From NCBI RefSeq assembly GCF_014635545.1, contig NZ_BMDA01000001.1, positions 636,739-700,738 of the forward strand: a DNA stretch of 64,000 bases. The letters are read 5' to 3'. This document shows positions 1 through 8,157 of this stretch, one piece after another (positions within the stretch are counted from its first letter, which is position 1; every line of letters begins with the position of its first letter). Source of the DNA: Acinetobacter courvalinii. GTDB lineage: Bacteria > Pseudomonadota > Gammaproteobacteria > Pseudomonadales > Moraxellaceae. The notes beneath the pieces are model-generated. The model ran no database searches. It had not been told where the DNA came from and worked only from the letters and a program-made list of their open reading frames with translations. Both the position numbers and the translations under genes were made by a program.

Positions 1-285
1 GCTGATGATGTACCTGCTGTAGGTGGGGCAATGGATTTAGCGGTGGGCGCTAAAAGTATTTATGTGTATATGGAACATGTGACTAAAAAAGGTGAGGCAA
101 AAATTGTTGAAGCACTCACATATCCCATCACTGGCGAGCAATGTGTCGACCGTATTTACACCGATTTATGCATTATTGAGCTCAAAGATCAGCAAGCCTA
201 TGTCAAGGAAATGGTATCAGGTTTAAGTTTTGAACAATTACAGGCGCTGACAGCCTGTCCATTGATTGATGCGCGAGTGGCTTAA
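1..285 (+). CDS. 3-oxoacid CoA-transferase subunit B, C-terminal part (gene begins before the window)
   Basis: The reading frame is open from base 1, so only the last 94 residues are present. They carry the GGAMDLAVGAK stretch, a V-x-M-x-H segment and YPITGEQCVDRIYTDL, all typical of the beta subunit of two-subunit CoA transferases (ScoB/AtoA/PcaJ family). These enzymes move CoA from succinyl-CoA or acetyl-CoA to a 3-oxoacid in the cytoplasm. The catalytic glutamate lies upstream of the window, so acetoacetate and 3-oxoadipate specificity cannot be separated. A porin and an MFS transporter follow on the same strand, suggesting an uptake-plus-activation unit for an organic acid. Confidence 0.85.
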   Translation, partial: ADDVPAVGGAMDLAVGAKSIYVYMEHVTKKGEAKIVEALTYPITGEQCVDRIYTDLCIIELKDQQAYVKEMVSGLSFEQLQALTACPLIDARVA

Positions 286-324
286 CTGAAGCACACGGAA
301 ACAACTATCTTAAAGGATTAAAAG

Positions 325-1641
325 ATGAAAAAACTCATTTTAGCGACAGCATGTGCTGTGGCTTCAGGGACTATTTTTGCCAATACGGCAACCACGACAG
401 AACAAAGGATCAATCTGTTAGAAACCGAATTGCAAAAATTAAAGGCAGAGCTGCAAGCACAAAAGCAGACGCAAAATAATTTGCAGGTTAAACAGGCAAA
501 AATTGAAGAAAATGTAGAAAAAAATATCACTGCCGAGACGGTAAAGCCGATTGCGCCGTCATGGGTGACCTGGACCGATAATGTAAAGGTGTATGGAATC
601 GCCCGGCTGGATGCTGCAGTTGATTTTAAATCCTCACCCGATTCAGGCGGAAGAACCACCAGCAGTATTTATCGGACTCCATTTGAAAATGATAAACGCG
701 CGAATCATTCCCGTTCCGATGCAAGTATTAATGCCAGCCGACTGGGAGTGTATTTCAATAGTCCGGACAAGACGGTCACAGGTAATGTCGAAGCTGATTT
801 CTTTGACAGTTCCAATATGGGAACGGGAGATGGCAAGTTCCGTATTCGCCATGCCTATTTTACCTATAAAGACTGGACCTTTGGTCAAACCTGGTCATTG
901 ATGTCCAATATGGAAACCCGAACCGAATCCGTGGATTATACTCAGTTTATGGGGACGTCTTATACCCGTACGCCACAAGTGCGTTATGACTGGAAAATTG
1001 ATCAGAATCACGACCTGAAAGTTGCTTTGGAACATACCGGGTCACGGGTTTCCGCTTTTCCTTCATTGACGGGGCGATATACCTTTAAGCAAGGCCCTCT
1101 GACTGCATTGGCGCAAGGTTTCTTGAACGAAAAATCAGTCGATGTAGCCAAAGATACGGTCAAGAAAGTCAGTTGGGGCGCTGGAACAGGATTAAAATAC
1201 CAATTTGATCCGCAACAATCTGTTCAGGCGAATTATCAATATATTGTAGGGGATCAGAAGTTCATGCCTTATACCACGCAAAGTGGTTTGGCAAATGCAA
1301 CTGCATTGAATGCGGCAGGTGATTTCTCTTTAGATCAGGATAAAACCGATTTGCTGATGAATAAACTGCATAGCTTTAATATTGGTTATTCGTATAAATT
1401 CAATGATCAGTGGCGTAGCAATCTATCTGCTTCTTTATTTGAATATGATGACAATACTGAATATGCCAAGCTGAATCAGGATGCGAATAAACGTTTAACC
1501 GATTATGCTGCCAATATCTTTTATTCACCAGCTGAGCAAATTGATATCGGGCTCGAATATCATCAGGGCAAACGTGAAGTATTTGATGGCAGAACAGCGG
1601 ATGTATCTCGTCTTAACTTTGTATCGATGTACAAGTTTTAA
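325..1641 (+). CDS. DcaP-like outer membrane porin
   Basis: This 438-residue protein has a signal peptide at residues 1-19 (cleavage after TIFA), an N-terminal coiled coil at about 26-66 rich in Glu, Lys and Gln, and then a beta-barrel sequence ending in phenylalanine. This layout is that of the trimeric DcaP family of Acinetobacter, which passes carboxylic acids across the outer membrane. The FRIRHAYFTYKDW and FGQTWS segments and the terminal FDGR-x(5)-RLNF region recur in the second porin at 23077. The start has a good Shine-Dalgarno sequence (AAAGGA) about 7 bases upstream. It lies 39 bases after the CoA-transferase gene and 16 before the MFS gene, so co-transcription is likely. The transported acid is unknown. 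Confidence 0.88.
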   Translation: MKKLILATACAVASGTIFANTATTTEQRINLLETELQKLKAELQAQKQTQNNLQVKQAKIEENVEKNITAETVKPIAPSWVTWTDNVKVYGIARLDAAVDFKSSPDSGGRTTSSIYRTPFENDKRANHSRSDASINASRLGVYFNSPDKTVTGNVEADFFDSSNMGTGDGKFRIRHAYFTYKDWTFGQTWSLMSNMETRTESVDYTQFMGTSYTRTPQVRYDWKIDQNHDLKVALEHTGSRVSAFPSLTGRYTFKQGPLTALAQGFLNEKSVDVAKDTVKKVSWGAGTGLKYQFDPQQSVQANYQYIVGDQKFMPYTTQSGLANATALNAAGDFSLDQDKTDLLMNKLHSFNIGYSYKFNDQWRSNLSASLFEYDDNTEYAKLNQDANKRLTDYAANIFYSPAEQIDIGLEYHQGKREVFDGRTADVSRLNFVSMYKF

Positions 1642-1657
1642 AAATAGGACAGGCTAA

Positions 1658-2875
1658 ATGGAAAAAATGATTCGGCCCGACACAGACACGCTATTGTCAA
1701 AAAGTTTTATTTTCATCATGGCAGTGACATGTGGCCTTTGTGCAGGGTCGAACTATTATAACCAGCCTCTGATTTATTCAATTGCTCAAGCCTTGCAGGT
1801 GAATGCAGAGCAGGTGGCTTTTACCATCGTCATTGGCCAACTGTCTTATGCAGTTGGTCTTTTTATTTTGGTTCCGCTTGGGGATTTTTTTGAAAAGCGG
1901 CGCTATATCTGTGTGTTGATGTGCTGCACCGGATTTGCCCAAGTAGGCTTGTCGTTTAGCCAGTCCTTGCCGGTACTGTATGGGTTCACCTTTTTAGCGA
2001 CTTTCTTTTCGATCGCAACACAGGTGTTGGTCCCATTTGCCTCAGGATTGGCGAGACCTGAAAAAAGCCCGCAAATTGTAGGGACCTTAATGAGCGGTTT
2101 ATTTCTTGGAATTTTACTGGCCAGATCAGTTGCAGGGTTATTATCTACAATCTGGTCGTGGCATGCTGTCTATTTATTAAGTGGTTTGTTGATTTTAGCG
2201 TTTGCAGCAGTGATGTGGTTAAAGTTACCCGATGCCCGAAAATCTCATCAATTAACGGTTCTACAAATTTATCGTTCTTTATTTTCTTTGGCGACACATC
2301 AACCCCATTTACTCCGTCGTGGTCTGGCGGGCGGAATTGGCTTCGGTATTTTGGCACTTATTTTTACCACCATGACCTTTATTCTCGCCAATGCGCCATA
2401 CCACTTTAATGACTTCCAGATTGGTCTATTTGGTATCGTTGGACTGGCAGGGGTTTTTGCAACGCCGTGGGCGGGAAAGCAGATTGCAGCAGGTGGGGAA
2501 AATCGGGTTGCGCTGATCTGTATGTGGTTACTGATAATCGCCTGGATACCGCTGTATTTTGCTCAGCAGTCATTATTTGCCTATGCCATCGGGGTTATTC
2601 TGGCTTACTTTGGTTTGTCTGCCTTTCATGTTTTAAATCAAAATCTGGTGTACCGGATTTCCGCAGAAGCACGTTCCCGTATTAACTCGATTTATATGAC
2701 CCTGTATTTTGGTGGCGCAGCATTAGGTTCCTTCATTGCTGTGTATGCATGGAAACATTGGGGATGGCCGGCCTGTGTAGCTTTGGGGCTTAGCATGGCT
2801 GTGATCAGTTTTATGATTGATCGTCTGGATTTTCGTGCAGTAAAGAATGCTGAGCTGGAGAAGCAAGCCTCATAA
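1658..2875 (+). CDS. MFS transporter
   Basis: This is a 405-residue membrane protein with about 12 hydrophobic segments. An MFS motif-A-like loop (PLGDFFEKRR, near residue 75) lies between helices 2 and 3. The N-terminal SNYYNQPL segment is common in drug/proton antiporter-type MFS proteins of unassigned substrate. It begins 16 bases after the DcaP-like porin gene and is probably its operon partner, giving an outer plus inner membrane pair. Import of an acid or export of a metabolite both fit. Confidence 0.82.
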   Translation: MEKMIRPDTDTLLSKSFIFIMAVTCGLCAGSNYYNQPLIYSIAQALQVNAEQVAFTIVIGQLSYAVGLFILVPLGDFFEKRRYICVLMCCTGFAQVGLSFSQSLPVLYGFTFLATFFSIATQVLVPFASGLARPEKSPQIVGTLMSGLFLGILLARSVAGLLSTIWSWHAVYLLSGLLILAFAAVMWLKLPDARKSHQLTVLQIYRSLFSLATHQPHLLRRGLAGGIGFGILALIFTTMTFILANAPYHFNDFQIGLFGIVGLAGVFATPWAGKQIAAGGENRVALICMWLLIIAWIPLYFAQQSLFAYAIGVILAYFGLSAFHVLNQNLVYRISAEARSRINSIYMTLYFGGAALGSFIAVYAWKHWGWPACVALGLSMAVISFMIDRLDFRAVKNAELEKQAS

Positions 2876-2890
2876 AGAGGCGCTTTCTTT

Positions 2891-3328
2891 CTAGGCCTTG
2901 CGAATAATCATTAAAGTCGCAGCAGCAAATGCATACACTTTTCCATTCTCATCGACAATTCTACCTTCAGTCGTAATGATATTTCGTCCGGCATTAATCA
3001 ATTCGGCCTGCGCGTAATAAATACTATCAACTTGCATAGGACGAATCATTTTTACATTTAAATCAATGGTTCCATAGCCAACGCCATGTTCAAGTAAGGT
3101 ATGTGCTGCACTCCCGGTGACAGTATCCAGCGCTGTTGCACAAAAGCCGCCATGCACACCACCCTGTATATTTCGATGTTGTTGTCCAGGGGTCACTTTA
3201 TAAGTCGCTTTTCCTTTTGAGACTTCGACCAGTTCCATGGGAATGGTGTGAGCCATGGGAGAAGCAGAGACCTCACCATTTTTTAAAGCAGTTAAGAATT
3301 CAAGACCAGTATATTTCGGGTTATCCAT
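2891..3328 (-). CDS. PaaI-type hotdog-fold thioesterase
   Basis: The 145-residue protein has a hotdog-fold core with the signature GGVHGGFCATALD (about residues 56-68). The His-Gly-Gly and following Asp are the usual active-site elements of PaaI/YbgC-like acyl-CoA thioesterases, which hydrolyse acyl- or aryl-CoA in the cytoplasm. Its stop is 16 bases from the convergent MFS stop, and its promoter region faces the acyl-CoA dehydrogenase gene at 3653. That divergent layout and the inverted repeat between the two genes suggest that it serves the neighbouring acyl-CoA pathway. The substrate is not determined. Confidence 0.83.
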   Translation of the reverse strand: MDNPKYTGLEFLTALKNGEVSASPMAHTIPMELVEVSKGKATYKVTPGQQHRNIQGGVHGGFCATALDTVTGSAAHTLLEHGVGYGTIDLNVKMIRPMQVDSIYYAQAELINAGRNIITTEGRIVDENGKVYAFAAATLMIIRKA

Positions 3329-3652
3329 AAATCATCCTTGCAAGTCTAAGCAATCTCATCAACATACTATAATTTAATTTTTTACGGAATATAATTTCGT
3401 AAAACAAAATTTTATTTTTCGCTTTATTTTTTATGGAAATGCATTTTAGATTTATATTTTTATATGTATACAGTGTCTTACGGTTTTTTTAATGTGAATC
3501 TGGAAGTGGTTTTACAAAATTAAAGCTATTAAAATGAAAATAAATTTTGCAATAAGAAATTTATTTGATATTTTTAAAGTCAGGAATAAGAAAAGTTCAT
3601 TCAGGATTATCGCTTGATTGCATCTTGGTGAAAGATAGATAAGGAAAAAACC
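3329..3652. other. divergent intergenic region between thioesterase and acyl-CoA dehydrogenase genes
   Basis: This stretch of 324 bases is strongly AT-rich and has no credible coding frame. It holds the promoters of two divergent genes and one clear inverted repeat at 3381-3403. An AAGGA ribosome binding site precedes the ATG at 3653. Nothing else was recognised. Confidence 0.6.
3381..3403. promoter_or_regulatory. inverted repeat, candidate repressor operator
   Basis: The arms TTTACGGAAT and ATTTCGTAAA flank ATA. The left arm and the reverse complement of the right arm agree at 9 of 10 positions. Size and symmetry fit a TetR- or GntR-type operator. It lies 53 bases upstream of the thioesterase start. 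No regulator gene sits next to it, so the cognate protein is unknown. Confidence 0.45.
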
Positions 3653-5455
3653 ATGCCTTTATACAAAGCTCCTCAACGCGATATGCAATTTGTGCTGCAT
3701 GAATTGCTTCAAACCGAACAAAACTACCAAAAATTATCTAAATATCAGGATGTCGTCAGTCGTGAACTGGTGGATCAATATTTAGAGGCTGCAGCAGATT
3801 TTTGTGAAAATGAGTTGGCACCGATGAATCAAAATGGCGATCAGGAAGGTTGTCATTTAAACCAAGGGGTAGTCACCACCCCGAAAGGCTTTAAAGAAGC
3901 TTATGATAAATATGTGGAACTCGGTTTTACTTCACTCACAGCCGATCCTGAATATGGCGGTCAAGGTTTACCGACACTGCTGCGTATCGCGATTTCAGAA
4001 ATGTTGTGTGGCTCGAACTGGGCGTGGGCGATGTATCCGGGTTTATCCCATGGCGCGATGCGCACCATTGAGCATCACGGCACTGAACAGCAGAAACAGC
4101 TATTTTTAACCAAGTTAATCACAGGTGTCTGGACCGGCACCATGTGTTTGACAGAGTCGCATGCAGGGTCTGACCTGGGGCTAATTCGGACCAAAGCGCT
4201 ACCCAATCCAGATGGAAGTTATGCCATCACGGGGGAAAAGATTTTTATTTCTGCAGGGGAACATGATCTTTCTGAAAATATTATCCATATTGTGTTGGCA
4301 CGTTTACCCGATGCTCCTGCGGGTACCAAAGGAATTTCGCTGTTTATTGTGCCTAAAATGAATGTTGATGATCAGGGAAATCTACAAGGCCGAAACAATG
4401 TGATATGTAGCGCGATTGAACATAAGATGGGAATTCATGGCAATGCCACCTGCGTTTTAAATTTTGATGCTGCAAAAGGTTATCTGATTGGCCCTGAAAA
4501 CCGTGGGCTAAACTGTATGTTTACCTTTATGAATACCGCCCGCATTGGCACGGCTGTGCAAGGACTGGCTGCATCCGAGATTTCTTTCCAGGGTGCTTTA
4601 GCCTACGCCAAAGATCGTTTGGCCATGCGTTCTTTAGCGGGTGCAAAATGCCCGGATCAAAATGCAGATCCAATTATTGTCCATCCTGCTGTTCGCAGCA
4701 TGTTAATGACCCAAAAAGCTTTCTCTGAAGGAGGGAGGGCGTTGGCTTATTTTCTGGCGCAGCATGTCGATATTGTGGAAAGTTCCAATGACCCGGAACA
4801 GTGTGAAAAATCAGATCATTTACTGGCCTTGCTAACGCCTATTGCCAAGGCTTTCCTGACTGAATCGGGAAATGAGTCTGCCAAGCATGGCATGCAGATC
4901 TTTGGCGGGCATGGATTTATTGTTGAGCATGGCATGGAGCAGATTGTGCGTGATGCAAGGATATCTACCTTGTATGAAGGCACTACTGAAATCCAGTCTT
5001 TAGATTTACTGGCACGGAAAGTATTGAAGTCCGAAGGCAAACTGTTAAAAAACATGACCGATTTAATTGAGCAGTGGATTATTGAGCATCAGTCCAATAC
5101 AACCCTGTCAGTTTACGGGGAAAAACTCACTGAACTGAAGCAGCAATGGTTATCGCTGACCCGCGATATTGCACAAAAAGCCAAGCAAAACCCAGAAGAA
5201 ATTGGTGCGGCTTCGGTCGATTATCTCTATTTTTCCAGCTATGTGGTCTTTGCCTATCTTTGGGCACGGATGGCTCAGGTTGCTCAAGAACAGTTGCTTA
5301 CAGGAACGACAGAAGAAAAGTTCTATCAGGCCAAACTCACGACAGCCAAGTTCTTCTTTCAGAAATTATTACATCGTACCCAAGCACATGCCGCTGCTAT
5401 TGCATCTGGAGCTGAGGCTGTGATGGAACTGGATGCAGCGGCTTTTGCATTCTAA
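3653..5455 (+). CDS. large-type acyl-CoA dehydrogenase (DmdC-like, about 600 residues)
   Basis: The protein introduces an alpha,beta double bond into an acyl-CoA using FAD. At 600 residues it is much longer than the usual 380-400 and belongs to the class with an N-terminal extension and an extra C-terminal domain (DmdC/AidB-like architecture). The FAD-binding region contains MCLTESHAGSDLG (about residues 164-176). The catalytic base is predicted to be Glu442 in YEGTTE (441-446), as in medium-chain acyl-CoA dehydrogenase. The start has AAGGA about 8 bases upstream. The PaaG-like gene follows after 44 bases in the same direction, so its product may be that enzyme's substrate. Chain length and substrate are unknown. 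Confidence 0.85.
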   Translation: MPLYKAPQRDMQFVLHELLQTEQNYQKLSKYQDVVSRELVDQYLEAAADFCENELAPMNQNGDQEGCHLNQGVVTTPKGFKEAYDKYVELGFTSLTADPEYGGQGLPTLLRIAISEMLCGSNWAWAMYPGLSHGAMRTIEHHGTEQQKQLFLTKLITGVWTGTMCLTESHAGSDLGLIRTKALPNPDGSYAITGEKIFISAGEHDLSENIIHIVLARLPDAPAGTKGISLFIVPKMNVDDQGNLQGRNNVICSAIEHKMGIHGNATCVLNFDAAKGYLIGPENRGLNCMFTFMNTARIGTAVQGLAASEISFQGALAYAKDRLAMRSLAGAKCPDQNADPIIVHPAVRSMLMTQKAFSEGGRALAYFLAQHVDIVESSNDPEQCEKSDHLLALLTPIAKAFLTESGNESAKHGMQIFGGHGFIVEHGMEQIVRDARISTLYEGTTEIQSLDLLARKVLKSEGKLLKNMTDLIEQWIIEHQSNTTLSVYGEKLTELKQQWLSLTRDIAQKAKQNPEEIGAASVDYLYFSSYVVFAYLWARMAQVAQEQLLTGTTEEKFYQAKLTTAKFFFQKLLHRTQAHAAAIASGAEAVMELDAAAFAF

Positions 5456-5499
5456 GTCTGTGTGGAACGGTCTGGATTTATTTAGGAGTCTAAACAGAA

Positions 5500-6288
5500 A
5501 TGGAATTTGAACATATTTTGCTTCGTCAACACAATCGTATCGGTTATTTGACGCTGAATCGTCCAGAAGTGCTGAATAGTTTCAATGAACACATGCATCG
5601 TGAAATTGCAGCAGCCTTAGATCTGTGGGCAGTTTCCAAGGAAATCAAAGTGGTAGTCATCTCTGGCGCAGGCAAAGGTTTTTGTGCTGGACAGGATCTA
5701 AGATCACGGGGGATGGATGTTATTGCTGCGCCGGATTATGATGCAGGCGCAGCTTTAGAAAAACTCTATAATCCGCTGGTACTTAAAATTACAGACATGA
5801 CTAAACCCGTCATCGCTGCGGTAAATGGCGTCGCTGCCGGCGCAGGTGCCAATCTGGCATTGGCCTGTGATTTGGTGGTGGCTAAACAGTCTGCTGTCTT
5901 TATACAGTCTTTTTGCAAGGTTGGCCTGATCCCTGATGCGGGGGGAACATGGAATTTACCGCAACTGGTCGGTTTGGCTCGTGCCAAAGGGCTGACCATG
6001 CTGGGAGAAAAGCTTTCTGCCAAGCAAGCCCTGGATTGGGGGTTAATCTGGGAGGTCTATGAAGATGAGCTGTTCGAAGCAAATGTCACCGCATTGGCTG
6101 AACAGTTGGCCGAACGTCCCGGTAGTTCAATTGCATTGATAAAAAAAGCGTTAAATCATGCTGCAGACAACACGCTTGCTGAGCAGTTGCAACTGGAGCG
6201 CGAATTTCAGCGTATCGCAGGACAATCAGACAATTATAAAGAAGGTGTGGCCGCATTTATGCAAAAGAGGAAACCTGACTTTAACTAG
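5500..6288 (+). CDS. enoyl-CoA hydratase/isomerase, PaaG-like
   Basis: This 262-residue crotonase-fold protein has the oxyanion-hole segments GKGFCAGQDL (59-68) and VNGVAAGAGANLAL (about 108-121). GLIPDAGGTW (143-152) carries Asp146, the position used as acid/base in PaaG-type isomerases. The overall sequence reads like PaaG, the 1,2-epoxyphenylacetyl-CoA isomerase, but no other phenylacetate genes lie nearby. It may instead be a Delta3-Delta2-enoyl-CoA isomerase or hydratase acting after the acyl-CoA dehydrogenase just upstream. AGGAG precedes the start. The class II aldolase gene follows 81 bases later. Confidence 0.82.
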   Translation: MEFEHILLRQHNRIGYLTLNRPEVLNSFNEHMHREIAAALDLWAVSKEIKVVVISGAGKGFCAGQDLRSRGMDVIAAPDYDAGAALEKLYNPLVLKITDMTKPVIAAVNGVAAGAGANLALACDLVVAKQSAVFIQSFCKVGLIPDAGGTWNLPQLVGLARAKGLTMLGEKLSAKQALDWGLIWEVYEDELFEANVTALAEQLAERPGSSIALIKKALNHAADNTLAEQLQLEREFQRIAGQSDNYKEGVAAFMQKRKPDFN

Positions 6289-6369
6289 ATGCATTGACTA
6301 TGCATGGCCTTTACATCTAAAAATGAAAAAGACTATTTGCTATCGGAAGCACTTAAATAGGGAGATAAC

Positions 6370-7125
6370 ATGAGTTTAAAAGACATGGTTTCGACAACCG
6401 AATGGGACGCGCGTTGTCAGTTAGCGGCTTTATATCGATTGATTGCCTATTATCGGATGACGGATCTGATCGATACCCATATTAGTCTGCGTGTACCTGA
6501 TGAGAAGGGGCATTTTCTGATTAATCACTATGGCATTCCATTTGAAAAAATGAAAGCCTCGGATCTGGTGAAAATTGATGGTGCAGGCAATATCGTAGAA
6601 GATTATGATCAAGGTAAAACAGTCAATGTCGCCGGTTTTGTCATCCATTCCGCATTGCATGCTGCGCGTGAAGATATTCACTGTGTCATTCATACCCACA
6701 CTGCCGATGGAATTGCAGTTTCAGCACAGCAGCAGGGTTTGTTGCCCATCTCACAACACGCACTGAAATTTTATAAAAAAGTCAGTTATCACCAGTATGA
6801 AGGTGTCGCACTATCGACTGAGGAAAGAGTACGGCTGGTTCAGGATCTGGGCAATCATCGTGTCATGATTTTAAGAAATCATGGCTTGCTGGCAACAGGG
6901 GATAGTGTGCAGCGTGCTTTTCATGAAATTTATTTTTTAGAGCGAGCATGTCAGGCCCAGATCAAGGCGCTTGCGGGTGGGGCGGAATTACATTTTCCTT
7001 CCGAAGCGGTGTGTGAACATACAACCCAGCAGTTCGAATCTAACGGTGTTGAAAAAATTATTCTAAATGCCTGGAACGCCGCCTTGTCATTGATTGAACA
7101 GCAGCGTGAGGAATACTGTACATGA
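6370..7125 (+). CDS. class II aldolase/adducin family protein
   Basis: This is a 251-residue class II aldolase/adducin domain. A zinc-ligand HTH motif (HTHTADG, about residues 112-118) and a later RNHGLL segment (about 177-182) are visible. Bacterial members include fuculose- and ribulose-phosphate aldolases or epimerases and many proteins without assigned reaction. It overlaps the next gene by 4 bases (ATGA at 7122-7125), so translation is probably coupled to the 2-hydroxyacid dehydrogenase. Pairing with such a dehydrogenase suggests a 2-oxo or 2-hydroxy acid intermediate, but the reaction is not known. Confidence 0.78.
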   Translation: MSLKDMVSTTEWDARCQLAALYRLIAYYRMTDLIDTHISLRVPDEKGHFLINHYGIPFEKMKASDLVKIDGAGNIVEDYDQGKTVNVAGFVIHSALHAAREDIHCVIHTHTADGIAVSAQQQGLLPISQHALKFYKKVSYHQYEGVALSTEERVRLVQDLGNHRVMILRNHGLLATGDSVQRAFHEIYFLERACQAQIKALAGGAELHFPSEAVCEHTTQQFESNGVEKIILNAWNAALSLIEQQREEYCT

Positions 7126-8045
7126 TTGTAATTGCAACCACGGTGCCCAAGGTTCAAAAATGGCTTGAAGATGCATTTTTACAATATGCTCCACCAGGTT
7201 CGTACTGTTTGGCAGACAGTGAGCAGGCTCAATTTGCCACCACGGCAGTTTCATGGTTTCCCGATCTGGATCATCTGGAGAAGTTACCTGAATTAAAACT
7301 GATTCATTCAATGGCTGCTGGCGTTGAGCACCTGAATCTACAAAGAATTGGGTCACAATATAAAGTATGTCGGGTGGTCGATCAGCTCCATCAACATGGG
7401 ATGTTCGATTATCTGCAATGGGGTGTTTTATATTATCAACGGTTTTTTGATCAGGCCTTTGCACAAAAGCAGCAACAACGCTGGCGACAATACCCGCAAC
7501 GCGCGCATGCTGAAGTAAAAATCGGAATTATGGGGCTCGGCCAAATGGGTGCCTATATGGCGAAACAGTTTGCCGCACTGGGTTATCAGGTTGCTGGCTG
7601 GTCTCGTAGTCCTAAACAGATTGCACAGGTCACATGCTATGCCGGCGCTGAAGATTTTCATCAGTTTTTAGCACAGGCTGAAATTCTGATTAACTTATTG
7701 CCACTTACGGAAAGTAAACAGGGGATTTTATCAAAATCTTTATTTGACCAGCTTCCTGAGCAGGCCTGTATCATTAATTGTGGTCGTGGTCAGCATCTGG
7801 TTGAGCAGGATTTATTAATTTATCTGGATTCTGGACGTTTACGTGGCGCGATTCTGGATGTTTTTAGCAAAGAGCCCTTGGCTGAACATCATCCACTTTG
7901 GCAACATGAAAAAGTGGTGATCACGCCGCATGTTGCTTCACATGCACCCTGGTCAATTGTAGTGAATCAGATTTTGGAAAATGATCAACGGGTGATGCAG
8001 GGCCAAGCTTTGTTGAATCAGGTGGATACCTTCAAAGGCTATTAA
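7122..8045 (+). CDS. D-2-hydroxyacid dehydrogenase, GhrA-like (glyoxylate/hydroxypyruvate reductase)
   Basis: The protein is a 307-residue NAD(P)-dependent 2-oxoacid reductase. The Rossmann motif GIMGLGQMGAYMAKQ lies near 130-144. The catalytic Arg is in NCGRGQHL (about 222-229), the Glu in DVFSKEPL and the His in TPHVASH near the C terminus. Closest in style is E. coli GhrA, which reduces glyoxylate and hydroxypyruvate. It is coupled by a 4-base overlap to the aldolase-like gene and is the last gene of the 3.65-8.0 kb unit. A bidirectional stem-loop follows at 8106-8140. Confidence 0.82.
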   Translation: MIVIATTVPKVQKWLEDAFLQYAPPGSYCLADSEQAQFATTAVSWFPDLDHLEKLPELKLIHSMAAGVEHLNLQRIGSQYKVCRVVDQLHQHGMFDYLQWGVLYYQRFFDQAFAQKQQQRWRQYPQRAHAEVKIGIMGLGQMGAYMAKQFAALGYQVAGWSRSPKQIAQVTCYAGAEDFHQFLAQAEILINLLPLTESKQGILSKSLFDQLPEQACIINCGRGQHLVEQDLLIYLDSGRLRGAILDVFSKEPLAEHHPLWQHEKVVITPHVASHAPWSIVVNQILENDQRVMQGQALLNQVDTFKGY

Positions 8046-8105
8046 ATCGGGGAAACGGCTATTTGTGTGGATGATCATTTATTGCAATTGATTTTGAATC
8101 GGCTA

Positions 8106-8140
8106 GCTGAGCCACTCCCTTTTGATGGGACTGACTCAGC
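8106..8140. terminator. stem-loop between convergent genes, probable bidirectional terminator
   Basis: Arms at 8106-8119 and 8127-8140 pair at 12 of 14 positions around a 7-base loop (TTTTGAT). It sits between the stop of the GhrA-like gene and the stop of the convergent oxidoreductase gene. The T-run on either side is only moderate, so efficiency is uncertain. Confidence 0.6.
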
Positions 8141-8157
8141 CAGTGATTTAATTGTTT

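Noticed and set aside
318-659. Minus-strand open frame opposite the first DcaP-like porin
   Set aside because: It is a hydrophobic shadow frame fully inside a well-supported gene, with no start signal.
5500-6288. Calling the crotonase gene paaG and the region a phenylacetate cluster
   Set aside because: No paaABCDE, paaK, paaZ or paaJ gene is nearby, so only PaaG-like is justified.
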